A DNA stretch of 64,000 bases, taken from assembly GCA_023634235.1 (NCBI GenBank), contig JAMKCF010000001.1, positions 29,864,920-29,928,919 of the forward strand. The letters are read 5' to 3'. Source of the stretch: Pisaster brevispinus. Lineage: Eukaryota; Echinodermata; Asteroidea; Forcipulatida; Asteriidae. Position numbers and translations under genes: made by a program. Positions 1 to 12,800 of the stretch are shown here, one piece after another. The number at the start of each line of letters is the position of its first letter. The stretch's first letter is position 1. The notes under the pieces were generated by a model, which was given only the letters and a program-made list of their open reading frames with translations, did not search any database and was not told the DNA's origin.

Positions 1-170
1 ATTTTTTCACTGTTTGCTACAAAATTTGGTATTATTATTGGTATTGAAACCAAGGATACCTCATAAGTGAACTTAATCACTGTAGCTCGCAAGCCTGAGG
101 AAACCTGTTGACAAGGATGCTTGCTATGTGAACCAGAAACACCAGGGTAAAACCCAATAGTAGGACTATA

Positions 171-375
171 GACCCATTGCACAACGCACAGCGCACATAC
201 ACACGCGTCTCCTGTCCACCATGCTGGGTGTCAAAACGTGTACAAAAGGATGGTACACGTGTTTACAAACAATGCACGTGTGAACACGTGTACCATCCTT
301 TTGTGCACGTTTTGACACCCAGCATGGCGGACAGGAGACGCGCGTGTATGTGCGCTGCGCGTTGTGCAATGGGTC
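171..375. mobile_element. TA-flanked near-perfect foldback element
   Basis: Arms of about 95 bp pair from GACCCATTGCACAACGC to GCGTTGTGCAATGGGTC, including TGGTACACGTG and CACGTGTACCA near the centre. The element is bordered by TA on both sides (169-170, 376-377). No coding capacity; it lies in the INTS11 intron upstream of the first visible exon. Confidence 0.85.
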
Positions 376-772
376 TATTCTTCCATAAAGTGTCCTGGGT
401 TCTCTGACGTTCACTACCGATCCTAGTACAAGTGACTTTCGGCTGAATGACCCATCTGAAGGACAAGGCAAATTTATGGTAAAATATCTTGCTGAAAGAC
501 GCAAGTGCCAAACTGGTTCCCGAACTTGCACTCTGCTGAGAAGCCAATCGGAATCCTATCATTAGCAGTGGATACTGAAAGTACTGAAGTTTTAAACTCT
601 GATTGGCTATATTTTCCCCGCTTTTTTACTGGATACTCTCCCTTAATCCTTTGCTCCTCTTTTTGCTATAAATGGATATATTTATGTCTGGACGAAGGTC
701 CGGTTTGGATCGAAAGCTAAGGCCATCTCCCCTACTAATTTTTATATATATATATTTATATTTTGACGGCAG

Positions 773-853
773 AGCTGCGTGGATAGACAAGTGTCGACCG
801 GACGTCCTAATCACAGAGTCTACCTACGCCACAACGATACGAGATTCAAAAAG
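773..853 (+). CDS. INTS11: INTS11 exon a (first in window)
   Basis: Encodes [19 protein letters not shown] and following residues up to RDSK. It starts after an AG at 771-772, completing a Gly codon begun upstream, and ends before GTAAAA with a split Arg codon. The Glu in TEST is the beta-CASP motif A acidic residue, equivalent to human E203, which is required for cleavage. Confidence 0.93.
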
Positions 854-3800
854 GTAAAAGAGTGAATGTGACGCAGTTCATTGTTTATGCCCCGCGGTTG
901 GCAAAGCCACCGAAGGGGCATACTGTTTCTAACATGTCCTTGTATGGATGGGTAAGGGTTACATATGACATGTGGAACCTGAGAACAGAAGAGGACTGCA
1001 CAGTGTAAGGACTTGAAACACTATGTGCACTTACACACGTCCACACAGTGTTTTTTTTTTTCGGTATTGAAGAATATGATTTTTTTTCCAGTGTACAGAA
1101 CAAAGGAATGTTCACAGAGTGACTTCAACACAAAGCTGTGTGAGCTTACGGGAGCGGTCTTGTGGGGTGTTTTCAACAATGAAAACAATGGACCCCACAA
1201 GAGAATTCTTTGTTCTACCTGGACCCCCAAAGAGAATTCTCTTTAGAAAAGGGAATAATAGAACAACAATAGCAGGATCCCACAAACCCGATCCGTAAGG
1301 TTGTGTGTGTGTGTGTGTTGGTTGGTATTACACATTCAAACCGGGAACCTATAACAAAAGAGGACAATAGGATCCCCGGTTGGGTAAAGGTCCCCACTTG
1401 GAAAGTATGTACAGAATCCAATGGAAACTGTTGCCAAAAAGTTGAAGTACAAACAAAAGAGGGACAATAGGAGGTCCCCGATTGCAGGTGTTTACACACT
1501 TGTTTGGGCTTACGGAAGGGTCCTTGTTTTTCAAAGCCAAGTGACTTGGTAATACACTCATACATTCCATTGTCACCGAGCTGTGCTTCGTTTCCCCTGA
1601 ACAAAGAGGGACAAGGGTAACTGTTATTTATGTACCAAATCTCCCTTTTTCTGGGCATTATTGTATAATCCCTGATTCTAGACATTCCTCCTTTTGTTGT
1701 ACAAATGAGGATTACGAGACAGACTGCCACCAGTGTTTGTATTCGGCCTATGGGAGGCAAGTTGGAGATTCCAGCATACCATGGCTGATTGTCGGCCTTT
1801 GCTTACATAAAATTTCGTGCAGTGGCAAATTTTTTAAACTCTGAAATGTCGACAATTCTCAATCTCCTGGTAGGTGTCGAGAGCGAGATTTCCTTCAGAA
1901 GATCCACGACTGCATCCAGAAAGGTGGCAAGGTCTTGATCCCGGTCTTTGCCCTCGGCAGGGCCCAGGAGCTCTGCATTCTCGTTGAGACATTCTGGTGA
2001 GCTTTGAAAAAATCAACTTGAACGAAAATTAGCCTGATTGTTCTTTTGTTATAGAAAAGTAAACGAGTGTGTAGTGATTACATATAATTGAGTTTGAACA
2101 AAGACAAATTGACTGGAGCGGGACTTGAACCAACCACCTCCAGATTAATGTACCAGCGCTGAGCTATCCAGCCCTATGTTGGCGGTCTCCCTATTAGTCA
2201 ATATCGGAGGTTGTTGGTTCAAGTCCCGCTCCAGTCAATTTGTCTTTGTTCAAACTCAAATTGTATAAAATATACCCAGTCAGTTCCCCTTGTGGTTTAT
2301 TGCTTGATATAGATATAATTGAGTAAAACTCAATGAAAATTGTTTCATAAAGTGAAAAAAACCAGACATTTCGATCAGTGTCACGCTGGGCGAAAATGCT
2401 GAGTCTCCAAAAAAGCCCCTATGCGCTTGGGAATGAAAACAGCACTGTGACGTCACACTGCAGACTCGATCCCAACAAAACAATGGAAAATGCACAGCAG
2501 CGTAGATAAACAACCTTCATCCAGTTCTTGATGTGGCGTATTTCACATCACAACACGGCCTGGTTTTACACTGGTTTTCCGAGGCACTGGTACTTCAGAG
2601 TTGATTTCACGTTTCATTTTGATGGGTCTTTGCTGGGAACCAAGTTTTTATGGTCATCAACTTGTAGAGTAATTGATATTCTTTGCTAAATAAATAAATA
2701 ATAATAATAATAATAATAACACCTCAAGAACTGTTTCTGTATGGACCGGTTTTCTTTTTGTTGTCAGGGATCGTATGAACCTTACAGTACCAGTCTACTT
2801 CTCACTTGGGCTCACAGAAAAGGTATTTACTTTGGGGTTTTGGGTTTTTGGTTTTGTTTCAAGAGAGACTCCAAGATCGAATTCAGTTTTTGTGATTCAC
2901 TCATTTTCCAATAGATTGAGTCCTCATGAAAGTGGGGAAAAAGTTAATAGATTTTTGTTTTACATCCTAAGAAAAATAATTTGGGGTTGAACAAAGAAAA
3001 ATTGACAAGGCCTACACACCAGGGATGTGATTTCTCCGTTTTTAACCGGAATTCCGGGTTTTTTGCCCTTAAAAGAAATTCCGTTTTTTTGCCCCCCCCA
3101 AATTTTTTTATTTTATTTTTTTTAAAGATCAAATTCATAAAGAAATGAAGATAAAACCATATAATAACCTCCAGATTGCAGAGTAGGGCTTTTAAAACCA
3201 AAGATAAATGTTAATATTGGGCTTCATGCTCGCAAGTTTTCGAGCTCGCATGCTTTCGCTCTTTGCACTCAGATCAGAGTTCAGGTTTTTTTCTCAACAG
3301 CCTGTCACATCCCTGACACACTAACATGCCGGTGCTCTACCAACTGAGCTGTTTAGTCATAATTGTAATGTTGGTGGTCTCCCTATTTTTGTCAATATCT
3401 TTGTTCGGGGGTGCCAGTCAGAAGCCATTGAGCCTGTAACTGCAGTGTAGCCAGGGGTGACACCCAAGTTTACAACCTGGGAAGTAGCGACGAGAGAGGG
3501 ATCACCTAAAAAAGGGTTTATTACTTCATGTAACCTTTGTTTACAAAAAAGTGACCTTGTACTCGCAGCTTATCATGTTCCTGTTCCCGTGCTCCTGCCA
3601 TTCTTTTCAGAATCAACACTACTCAAAAGAGATTTTCATATGGTGTTACCGCAAACCTCCCTTAGGTAGCCCTAATGTTGGTGGTCTCCCTATTTTGTCA
3701 ATATCTTTGTTTGGGGGTGCCAGTCAGAAGCCATTCAACCTGTAACTGCCTTGTAGCCAGGGATCACACCCAAGTTAACGATACAAACCCGGGAAGTGGC

Positions 3801-6800
3801 AGCAGAGGGGTCACCTTAAATGCACAGTCGCATAAAACAAAAATAAGACTTACTTATAAGCAAAACAATAAATATTCAATTCCTAATCCTTCCAGGCCAA
3901 CCATTACTACAAACTCTTCATCATGTGGACCAATCAGAAAATACGCAAGACCTTCGTCAAGAGGAACATGTTCGACTTCAAACACATCAAGGTAAAATTT
4001 GTTTCCCTCCAATTGATACAGCCTACGGGGCCCCGGCCCATAAAGTGTGGGTGAATGGCACGCCTTGTCAATGGGGCTCTTGTCCGTTAGCAGTAGGTTT
4101 CAAGACTCCATGACCATCAGCTTCACTTTCCTAGTTTTTTGCTGTTACATAGAACTTATCAATCTTTTGTGAGTTCTTTTATGCAACTTGATTCTGGCTT
4201 TCGCTGTTTTTCATCTCTTTGATGTTCTCATCAGGTCTCTGCATCCAAGTAAAAAAATGAAGAAGAGGTTTTTTATATAAATCTTTAAAGAAAAAAAAGG
4301 CCTCAAGATGCAAGGTCTGAAATCTGCCGATGATACTTAATTTGATTGAGTAACCGATCAAAAGCTTTATAGTCCCTGGTAGTCCGTGCCAGGGTTAGCT
4401 CTCGTGATTCATGGTAGGACTGGTTTGTCCGAGCCGCACGTACAAATCTGTGCGTTTGGATTGTTTCGTCATCGTTTTACCCCTAAGATGGCGGCTGGAT
4501 GACGCCAATGTATAAGATCTATATACATCTTTGGTTGATTTTTAAAAAAATATTGCAGGCCTTTGACAGGGCGTATATCAAAACCCAAGCCCCAATGCAT
4601 TTTATGAGAATGTCTGTTGTCGTTATTCAATTAGTCATGGTTTAGTTTGGGCAACTATATTCTGAAATAAAAAAAAAAATGGGGGTCCATGTGTTCTGAA
4701 AATTATTACCATGGAAGGTACAGGAAATATTTTGGAAACCCTGGTCTGAGCTGGGCTGGGTCTGAGCTGGGCCCAATTTTATAAAACCTGTAAGCACAAA
4801 AACTTGCGAAGCACAGATAAATATTGCTTAGCAGAAACTGGTTACCAGCCAAAATTGTTTCGTCACCGTTTTACCTCTAAGATGGCGGCTGGGTGACGTC
4901 AATGCATAAGGTCTGTATACATTTATCTCTAACCTGTGGTTGATTTTTTATTTATTTTGTTATTCCAGGCCTTTGACAGGGCGTATATTAACAACCCAGG
5001 CCCCATGGTTGTCTTTGCGACACCGGGCATGCTCCACGCCGGCCTGTCGCTACAGATCTTCCGCAACTGGGCACCGAACCCCCTCAACATGGTCATCATG
5101 CCGGGTTACTGCGTCGCTGGAACCGTCGGCAGCAAGGTCCTGAGCGGTGCAAAAAAGATCGAGTTGGAAAACAGACAAGTGGTAGGTGGATATTTACTTG
5201 GCCTTTGTTTGAAGTAATGTCAGCTCCTAAGGAGTATGCAGCCCCGGCAGCAACGTTTCCCCTGTGTTTGCTCACTGCCAGAAGTTTACCCGCGCCAGTC
5301 ACAATTTGTACACGCGACATGGTAGTTTGGCTGGTAACCCTATTGAGGTGAGCAAAATTTTAATGTGCTTAGCAAATGTTTGTGCTTAAGCAGCTCTATG
5401 AAATTGGGCCCAGCTGATGTCTTCCTTTAGGTTGTCCGTCCAATTCAAATGGGGGGGGGGTGTGGGGGTGACCCCTTACACAAGGCCAGTGTTTGGGGCA
5501 GGCTTCTCCAACAGCAGACCAGGGGTCGATTTCACAAAGCAATAAAATCCATCGTAAGACAAAATGTCGGTATCACCATGGTGATTTACATTGTGACATC
5601 ACACTTTACTAAGCAACTACGATTGATTTGCAGTTACGATCAATCTTAGCTCTTTGTGAAATCGGCCCCAGGCTCCATTAGTGGCTAGGCTCAAGCAACA
5701 GGTGAAGACACTTATAGTCCGGTGGCTTAGAGCCAATTTTGGGGCAAAATCAGGACACGCTGCATTCAAGCACCAAATTGTGTACAGTTATTCTATAGGT
5801 CCCAAAGAATCATTCTAGAGGGGGGTGCCCGGTTTGGGTGACCTAGGTCAAGGTCAGCCTGAGGTCAAAGTTTCATGTGGTATTGTAATACTGCCTGTCA
5901 ATTTTTCACCAATAGAGGGCCGCTTCCGCATATCATTAAAACTTATAACAAATGACCATGCAGCTTCTATTCCAGACACTCAGGCAGAGCTATGTGGAAA
6001 AGTTGATCCCTTTAGTTTACTGACCAGGAGATGACAGACCGGGCACCCCCCTCTAATATGCTTCTATGGGACCCCTAAAACAAGTGTGCAAAGCTTGGTG
6101 CTTTAATCCGGCATGTCACGATTTTTTCATTAAGCCACCGCACTATTATAATAGTTGCTTATCGCTGAGCTAGGTGAACCAATTTTATCGAAGTCTGAAC
6201 ATTGTGGTGTTAAGTGACCACAGAGCAGAAGGTAGGGGACCTTGACAGTTGACATTTGATTGCGTGTTGCGTACGCGAGAAGAGAAGACCATTTGAAAAT
6301 GTTATGCCTCGTTAATCTAGAGCATGGAGCGTTCTCGTGAAATGCTGACCTGATGTGTTTTCTTTCTTTCGACTCACAGATTGACGTCAAGTTATCCGTA
6401 CAGTACATGTCCTTCAGGTGAGATCAATAAGTTTTGGACTAAGTGCGTAAACCCATTCAATGCAATTCGATCCTGAGTAACTGTGTGTTCGTTTCATTTG
6501 GTGTCATCACACAACTGCTTGCCAATGATGGGCAACTTGAAGTCCATTGCCATTGGCCTCTGCAAGGTCCTCCAAGATGCAGGTGTTATGCAGCAAGCCA
6601 CAGCTCAGTAGGTGGTCTATAGTCCGCACTCGGAAATACGGGGGCATGTTTCTTTTGCACTTTCCCACGCCTGAGCGCAGGTATGTGTGTATGGCACAAT
6701 GGCACTGGGCTTTATTCATCTTGTAGATGCTATTGACCCAGCTCACCAGACAGCGTCATTGCAATGTGGCGTGTCGTGTCGTGGCCGATCGGTCTACCGC

Positions 6801-9800
6801 ATCGGACTCGAGTTCTGATGGTTGAATCATCGGAGTGTGGGTTCAAATCCCGGTCATGACACTTGCGTCCTTCAGCTAGGCACTTAACCACAATTGCGTC
6901 TGTTAATCCAGGTGTTTAGAGTCAAAAGAGGGCGCTTTCAGATGATTGCGCAGAACACGTAAATTTCATGGCTCAATTTAAGTTGGTAGGTAGCTTATTT
7001 GGCTCGCGCAAATTTGAAACGTGCGATAGTTTTAAACTTAAGCGAGCAGGTTCAAAGCTTGCGTAAAAGCTACTCATCGCTCAACACGTGAATAGAAATT
7101 AGTCGCAGAGCCGAGGTGAGCTGAGGCCAAACTGTCAGATTTGTTCTCAACTTTTACCGGATTTTGGGATATTTTTAACGGAAAGGTATTTGTATATTGG
7201 AATCAAAGTGTGTTGAATAAGTTTTAAACTAACTTTTTTAAACATGCTGAGGCCTGGTTCCTGATAGATTTACCTTCTCTGTATAATTCTCAAGAATCAC
7301 GTCGCTGTAAAATTATCAAGAAGCAGGTCTCAGAACGTTTAAACCACTAGTTGAAAACCTCTTCACACACTTTGATTCCCTTATATGCACTAATTCCAAC
7401 AATTGCCTGATTATGGGGTCGGGCGTCACATTTATTGTTGTTATTGACTGTAGTCTGGTACCATATTCCTTTAAAACACAGTGCCCATGCCGATGCTAAG
7501 GGCATCATGCAGCTGATCAGAATGTGTGAGCCCAAGAATGTCCTCTTGGTTCATGGAGAAGCCAAGAAGATGGAGTTTCTCAAACAGAAGATCACTGGAG
7601 AATTCGGTGAGGAAATCATTCAACCCTCCTACTTTCTGACTGTTTAATATCATCCACTGTGGTTTTGAATGATAAACTCTGCCAGTGTGTAGTATGATAT
7701 AATGTGGTAATTGCATCTACTTAGCACACACTCAACCCTCCTACTGTCTGACCATTTTATATCATCCACGCTACTTTTGAACTTGGTCTCGATACCCTGA
7801 GACCACAGGGTACCAAGACCAGAGACCGGCAAAAAGCAGTCTCGAGACTGAGACCGGTCTTGAGACCTATAATACTGATTTACATTGTACATGCCCGAAG
7901 CCATACTAAACTGAGCTCTCTAGCCGCTTGCAGTGGTAGTCTCCCTATTTTGTCAATATCTTCAGTGGGGGTGGGGGGAGGGGCAATCACAAGTTATTAA
8001 AGCTTCTGTCATCAACAGCCGTCCCACTCGGCCATTCCATGGCAAAACAGCCTAACTCAAAAAATGACATTTTGAGAAAAGCAAGTACAGAGATAAGCTG
8101 TTTGCCATAAAAATGGAAAGAAAGTGTATTAAAAGAGGCTGAGATAGGACATGTTATATTAGAAAACCATACATAGCATGCCTTTAAAACTTTGTAATGG
8201 AAAAAGCGCCCTCAATTTACCCAGAAATTTTCTTATATAAAAACCAAACATTTTTCGAGTTGGGCTGTTTTGCCATGGAAGGGCCGCACTGACGTCACAT
8301 TTCTATGCTATGATCTTGATAGAGCAGCGCTTTATACATTGTAGCTGCTATGCTTTGTTCCTTCAGGTGTTCAGTGTTATATGCCAGCCAATGGGGAGAT
8401 TGTTACCGTGGAAACAAAGGCAAACCTTCCAGCCGATGTGTCTCTCGGCTTGCTGAAGCGCAGCATTGCTGTAACAGGTAAACATTTATCAGATGTTTAG
8501 GAAGATTTTGTGACAAATATGTGTCAGCTTTTCTGCAAAAACTTACACCAACTTTGCCCTAACTGCATCTACCCAAGCTTCATCTACTAGACCAAGGGGA
8601 GATCCGGGCCCTCTACCCATTTATCTAGCATGTAGCACCCAGGAGGTTCAAGGGGCTTTATCCTCTAGACCAAGAGGAGACCCAGGCCCTATACCCATTT
8701 ATCTACCATGTAACACCCAGGAGGTTCAGGGGGCTTCATCCTCTAGACCAAGGGGAGACCCAGGCCCTCTACCCATTTATCTAACATGTAACACCCAGGA
8801 GGTTTTGGGGGCTTCATCCTTTAGACCAAGGGGAGACCCAGGCCCTCTACCCATTTATCTACCATGTAACACCCAGGAGGTTCAGGGGGTTTCATCCTCT
8901 AGACCAAGGGGAGACCCAGGCCCACTACCCATTTATCTTTCATGTAACACCCAGGAGGTTCAGGGGGCTTCATCCTTTAGACCAAGGGGAGACCCAGGCC
9001 CACTACCCATTTATCTAACATGTAACACCCAGGAGGTTCAGGGGGCTTCATCCCCTAGACCAAGGGAAGACCCAGGCCCTCTACCCATTTATCTAACATG
9101 TAACACCCAGGAGGTTCAGGGGGCTTCATCCTCTAGACCAAGGGGAGACCCAGGCCTACTACCCATTTATCTAACATGTAACACCCAGGAGGTTCAGGGG
9201 GCTTCATCTTCTAGACCAAGGGAAGACCCAGGCCCTCTACCCATTTATCTAACATGTAACACCCAGGAGGTTCAGGGGACTTCATCCTCTAGACCAAGGG
9301 GAGACCCAGGCCCTCTACCCATTTATCTAACATGTAACACCCAGGAGGTTCAGGGGACTTCATCCTCTAGACCAAGGGGAGACCCAGGCCTACTACCCAT
9401 TTATCTAACATGTAACACCCAGGAGGTTTAGGGGGCTTCATCTTCTAGACCAAGGGGAGACCCAGGCCCTCTACCCATTTATCTAACATGTAGCACCCAG
9501 GAGGTTCAGGGGACTTCATCCTCTAGACCAAGGGGAGACCCAGGCCTACTACCCATTTATCTAACATGTAACACCCAGGAGGTTCAGGGGACTTCATCTT
9601 CTAGACCAAGGGGAGACCCAGGCCCTCTACCCATTTATCTAACATGTAACACCCAGGAGGTTTAGGGGGCTTCATCTTCTAGACCAAGGGGAGACCCAGG
9701 CCCTCTACCCATTTATCTAACATGTAACACCCAGGAGGTTCAGGGGGCTTCATCCTCTAGACCAAGGGGAGACCCAGGCCTACTACCCATTTATCTAACA

Positions 9801-12800
9801 TGTAACACCCAGGAGGTTCAGGGGGCTTCATCCTCTAGACCAAGGGGAGACCCAGGCCTACTACCCATTTATCTAACATGTAACACCCAGGAGGTTTTGG
9901 GGGCTTCATCCTTTAGACCAAGGGGAGACCCAGGCCCACTACCCATTTATCTAACATGTAACACCCAGGAGGTTCGAGGGGAGACCCAGGCCCACCTCTA
10001 ACACCCAGGAGGTTGAGGGGCCTTCATCCTCTAGACCAACGGGAGATGGGAACCAGTTATTTGATTTCTTACTGTCACCTTACTCCCCTTACTCTGCCTG
10101 TTCCTAACTAAACGTACTTTTGGTCTTCCAAGGAGATGCTCTCAAAGACGTCAAGAAGCCAAAGATCCTCCACGGTGCTGTCACCATCACAGGAGATGTA
10201 AGAAAAGACGTCATGCTCCTCCCGTTTAGTCTAACTCATCCAATCAAAGTCCGTCAATGGATCAAATATCGACCGATCAGAATTGAATTCTACCAGCCAT
10301 GAATACTGATTCCTTTCACACACAAAAAGTTAAACTGCATTTAATTCCAATGCTTCATTCGGCAGAAGATATTGGTTGATTTGAAAGGGATTATGTTCAT
10401 CCCCTGATGTATTACACACCATCATATATTTTATATGATATATTTTTTGTGGCGTGGTGTGGTGGAGTGGTTGAGCGAACTGGGCCCAATTTCATAGAGC
10501 TGCTTAACGGCCGATTTTGTGCTAACTGAGCGATTTCCATTTCATAGCGCTGCTAACCGTAAGCACACTAAAAAGGCACGCTGATCTTTCGGTGCTTCCT
10601 GTATGAAAACGAATGACGTAACAATGAAAATCCATGGTGAACGCGCAAGATGTCTGTGAAAAGCGCTTTCGCTTAAGCAAATTTTTCTGCTACAGTTAGC
10701 ACGAAAATTTGCTCACCGTTATGCAGCGCTATGAAAATTGTGCCCTGGACTCGAGCTCTGGTGTTTCTGATCAGCAGAGTGTGGGTTCCAGTCCCGGTAC
10801 TCGGCACTCGGACTGTCCTCGAGCAAGATACTTTACCCTAATTGCTTTGTCCTTCAGATGGGACAATAAGCCATAGGTCCCCTGTACTAGGTAATGATAT
10901 TGCACGTAACAGAACCCAGAACACTTATCATGGAAGAGTAGGAGGTTAATCCTGGTGTTTCTGGTTCACATAGCAAGCACCCTTGTTTACAGGTTTCCTC
11001 AGACTTGCAAGCTACAGTGATTAAGTTCACTTATGAGGCATCCTTGGTTTCATTACCAGAAATGTGTGTGAAGCGATCAAGGTAAAATGAGTCGTTTGTT
11101 GGAAATATCAGTATGGAGAAATGAGCCAAAGCAGACCAACAGGGGTCAAATTTTCAAAAATATTGTTTTTGTAAATTTAAACACAAAAATATACCTTATT
11201 TTATGTTGGCATATTTCTTCCTGATAAATAACATCAGAAAGGAGTTAAAATTAGCATTGAAAGAAAATGTGACGATGTATTTTCAATAAACAACTCGACG
11301 TTAAACCCCTTTTTCTCAGTTTTATTCTCTCGCATCTCTTGGTGTTTCTACTTTCACAACTTTTGAACCAAAGGTGGTATCAAATTGGGGTTTTAACAGT
11401 TTCAAAGCTTAGGTGTTGCTCTTCAAATGTATACAAAAATGAAAAAATCACCTGGGTCGGCAAACGACTCATTTTGCTTGATTGCATCACATATAATAAT
11501 AAAAAATATGAAAATATTACATGCTGTGTAAAATAGTGCACCGCAGGGTTTGGCTTTCAGCTTAAAAATTGCCACAAAAAATAGTTCTGTCTCTAAATAG
11601 GTAAAAAAAAAAAGCTCAATTTGTTTCTTATGGGTTTTGTTTTGTTTTGTTTTGTAGAAAGTCTTTTTGGAGGATCCGTCCAGAACGATGCAGCAGCTTG
11701 GCATGTCTGAGCATGAAATAAGATTCACCTCAACCGTCACCATCCCCCAAATGGGAATGGAGGTGGTCCAGAAGAAACTCAAGAGGTACGTGCTAAGCAC
11801 TGATCACCTACTATCCAGCGTAAAGTCCATTCTAGTGTGGGGGGTGAGACCATTTTATGGTACTAATTGGCTGTGGTCAGCTTTTAGTCACGGCCATAGA
11901 GTTACACTCCTAGCTCACTGGCCAGCTCCTGGGCTCAGTTTCATGGGGCAGACAATGCTGAGCAACTATTTTCTGCTAAGCACAAATGAACAGGATACCA
12001 GTTACTAATAGTACATTTGACATGGTATTTCGGCTGGTAACCTTTTTCTGGTGAGCATAATTTTGTTTTGCTTTGTTGTTGTTTGTGCTTAAGCAGCCTA
12101 ATGAAAGTTGGGCCCGATCCCTATGTCATTGAGACTGCTTAAGCACAAAAGAATTTTGCTTAATACCAGAACAAGGTTACTATCCAAAATACCATGTTAC
12201 ATACACCATTTGTGACGGGTTTACTACAGTTCCTGCTTACTGCTTAGTAGAATAACTTTAGAGCACTATTTTGTGCTTAAGCAGCTATAGTTAATTGAGC
12301 CTGGGTCCCATTCTCAAAAAGCTGCTGAGCCCCCCCCCCCCCAAAAAAAAAAATGCAAAAAAAAGAAAGAAAGTGCACAGCAGAAATGGCTTTCAAGCCA
12401 AAATGCCATGTTTTTCACATCAGTGCGACTGGTGCCTGGCAACTTTTGGCTTAGCCAATCAAGTTTGTAAGAAACCTTTCCTTAGTCGTGACTGTGTGGT
12501 CAAGCGCAATGGACTCGAGCTCTGGTGTTTTTGATCAGCAGAGTGTGGGTTCGAGCCTCGTTCTTGACACTTGTGTCCTTAAGCAAGATACTTCTAAAAA
12601 ACCATTATTGCTTCTTCCTTTGGATCGGACGTCAAGCCGTTGGTCCCGTAATGCATATTTTAAAAAACCAGTACACTGATATCAATACAAAGAGAAGGGG
12701 TTCGCCCTAGTGTTTTCTGCATCTAGTGCTCGATACCGGCATGGTGTTACCCCCTCCTATTGTTTCTTCATTGTGCTCTGGGAATCTCAGCAATTCTTTG

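Noticed and set aside
8805..9431. 208-residue ORF of 26-residue repeats as a novel protein
   Set aside because: It lies entirely within the 78-bp intronic minisatellite; the frame stays open only because the unit is divisible by three. No start context, signal or domain, and the outer units lose the frame.
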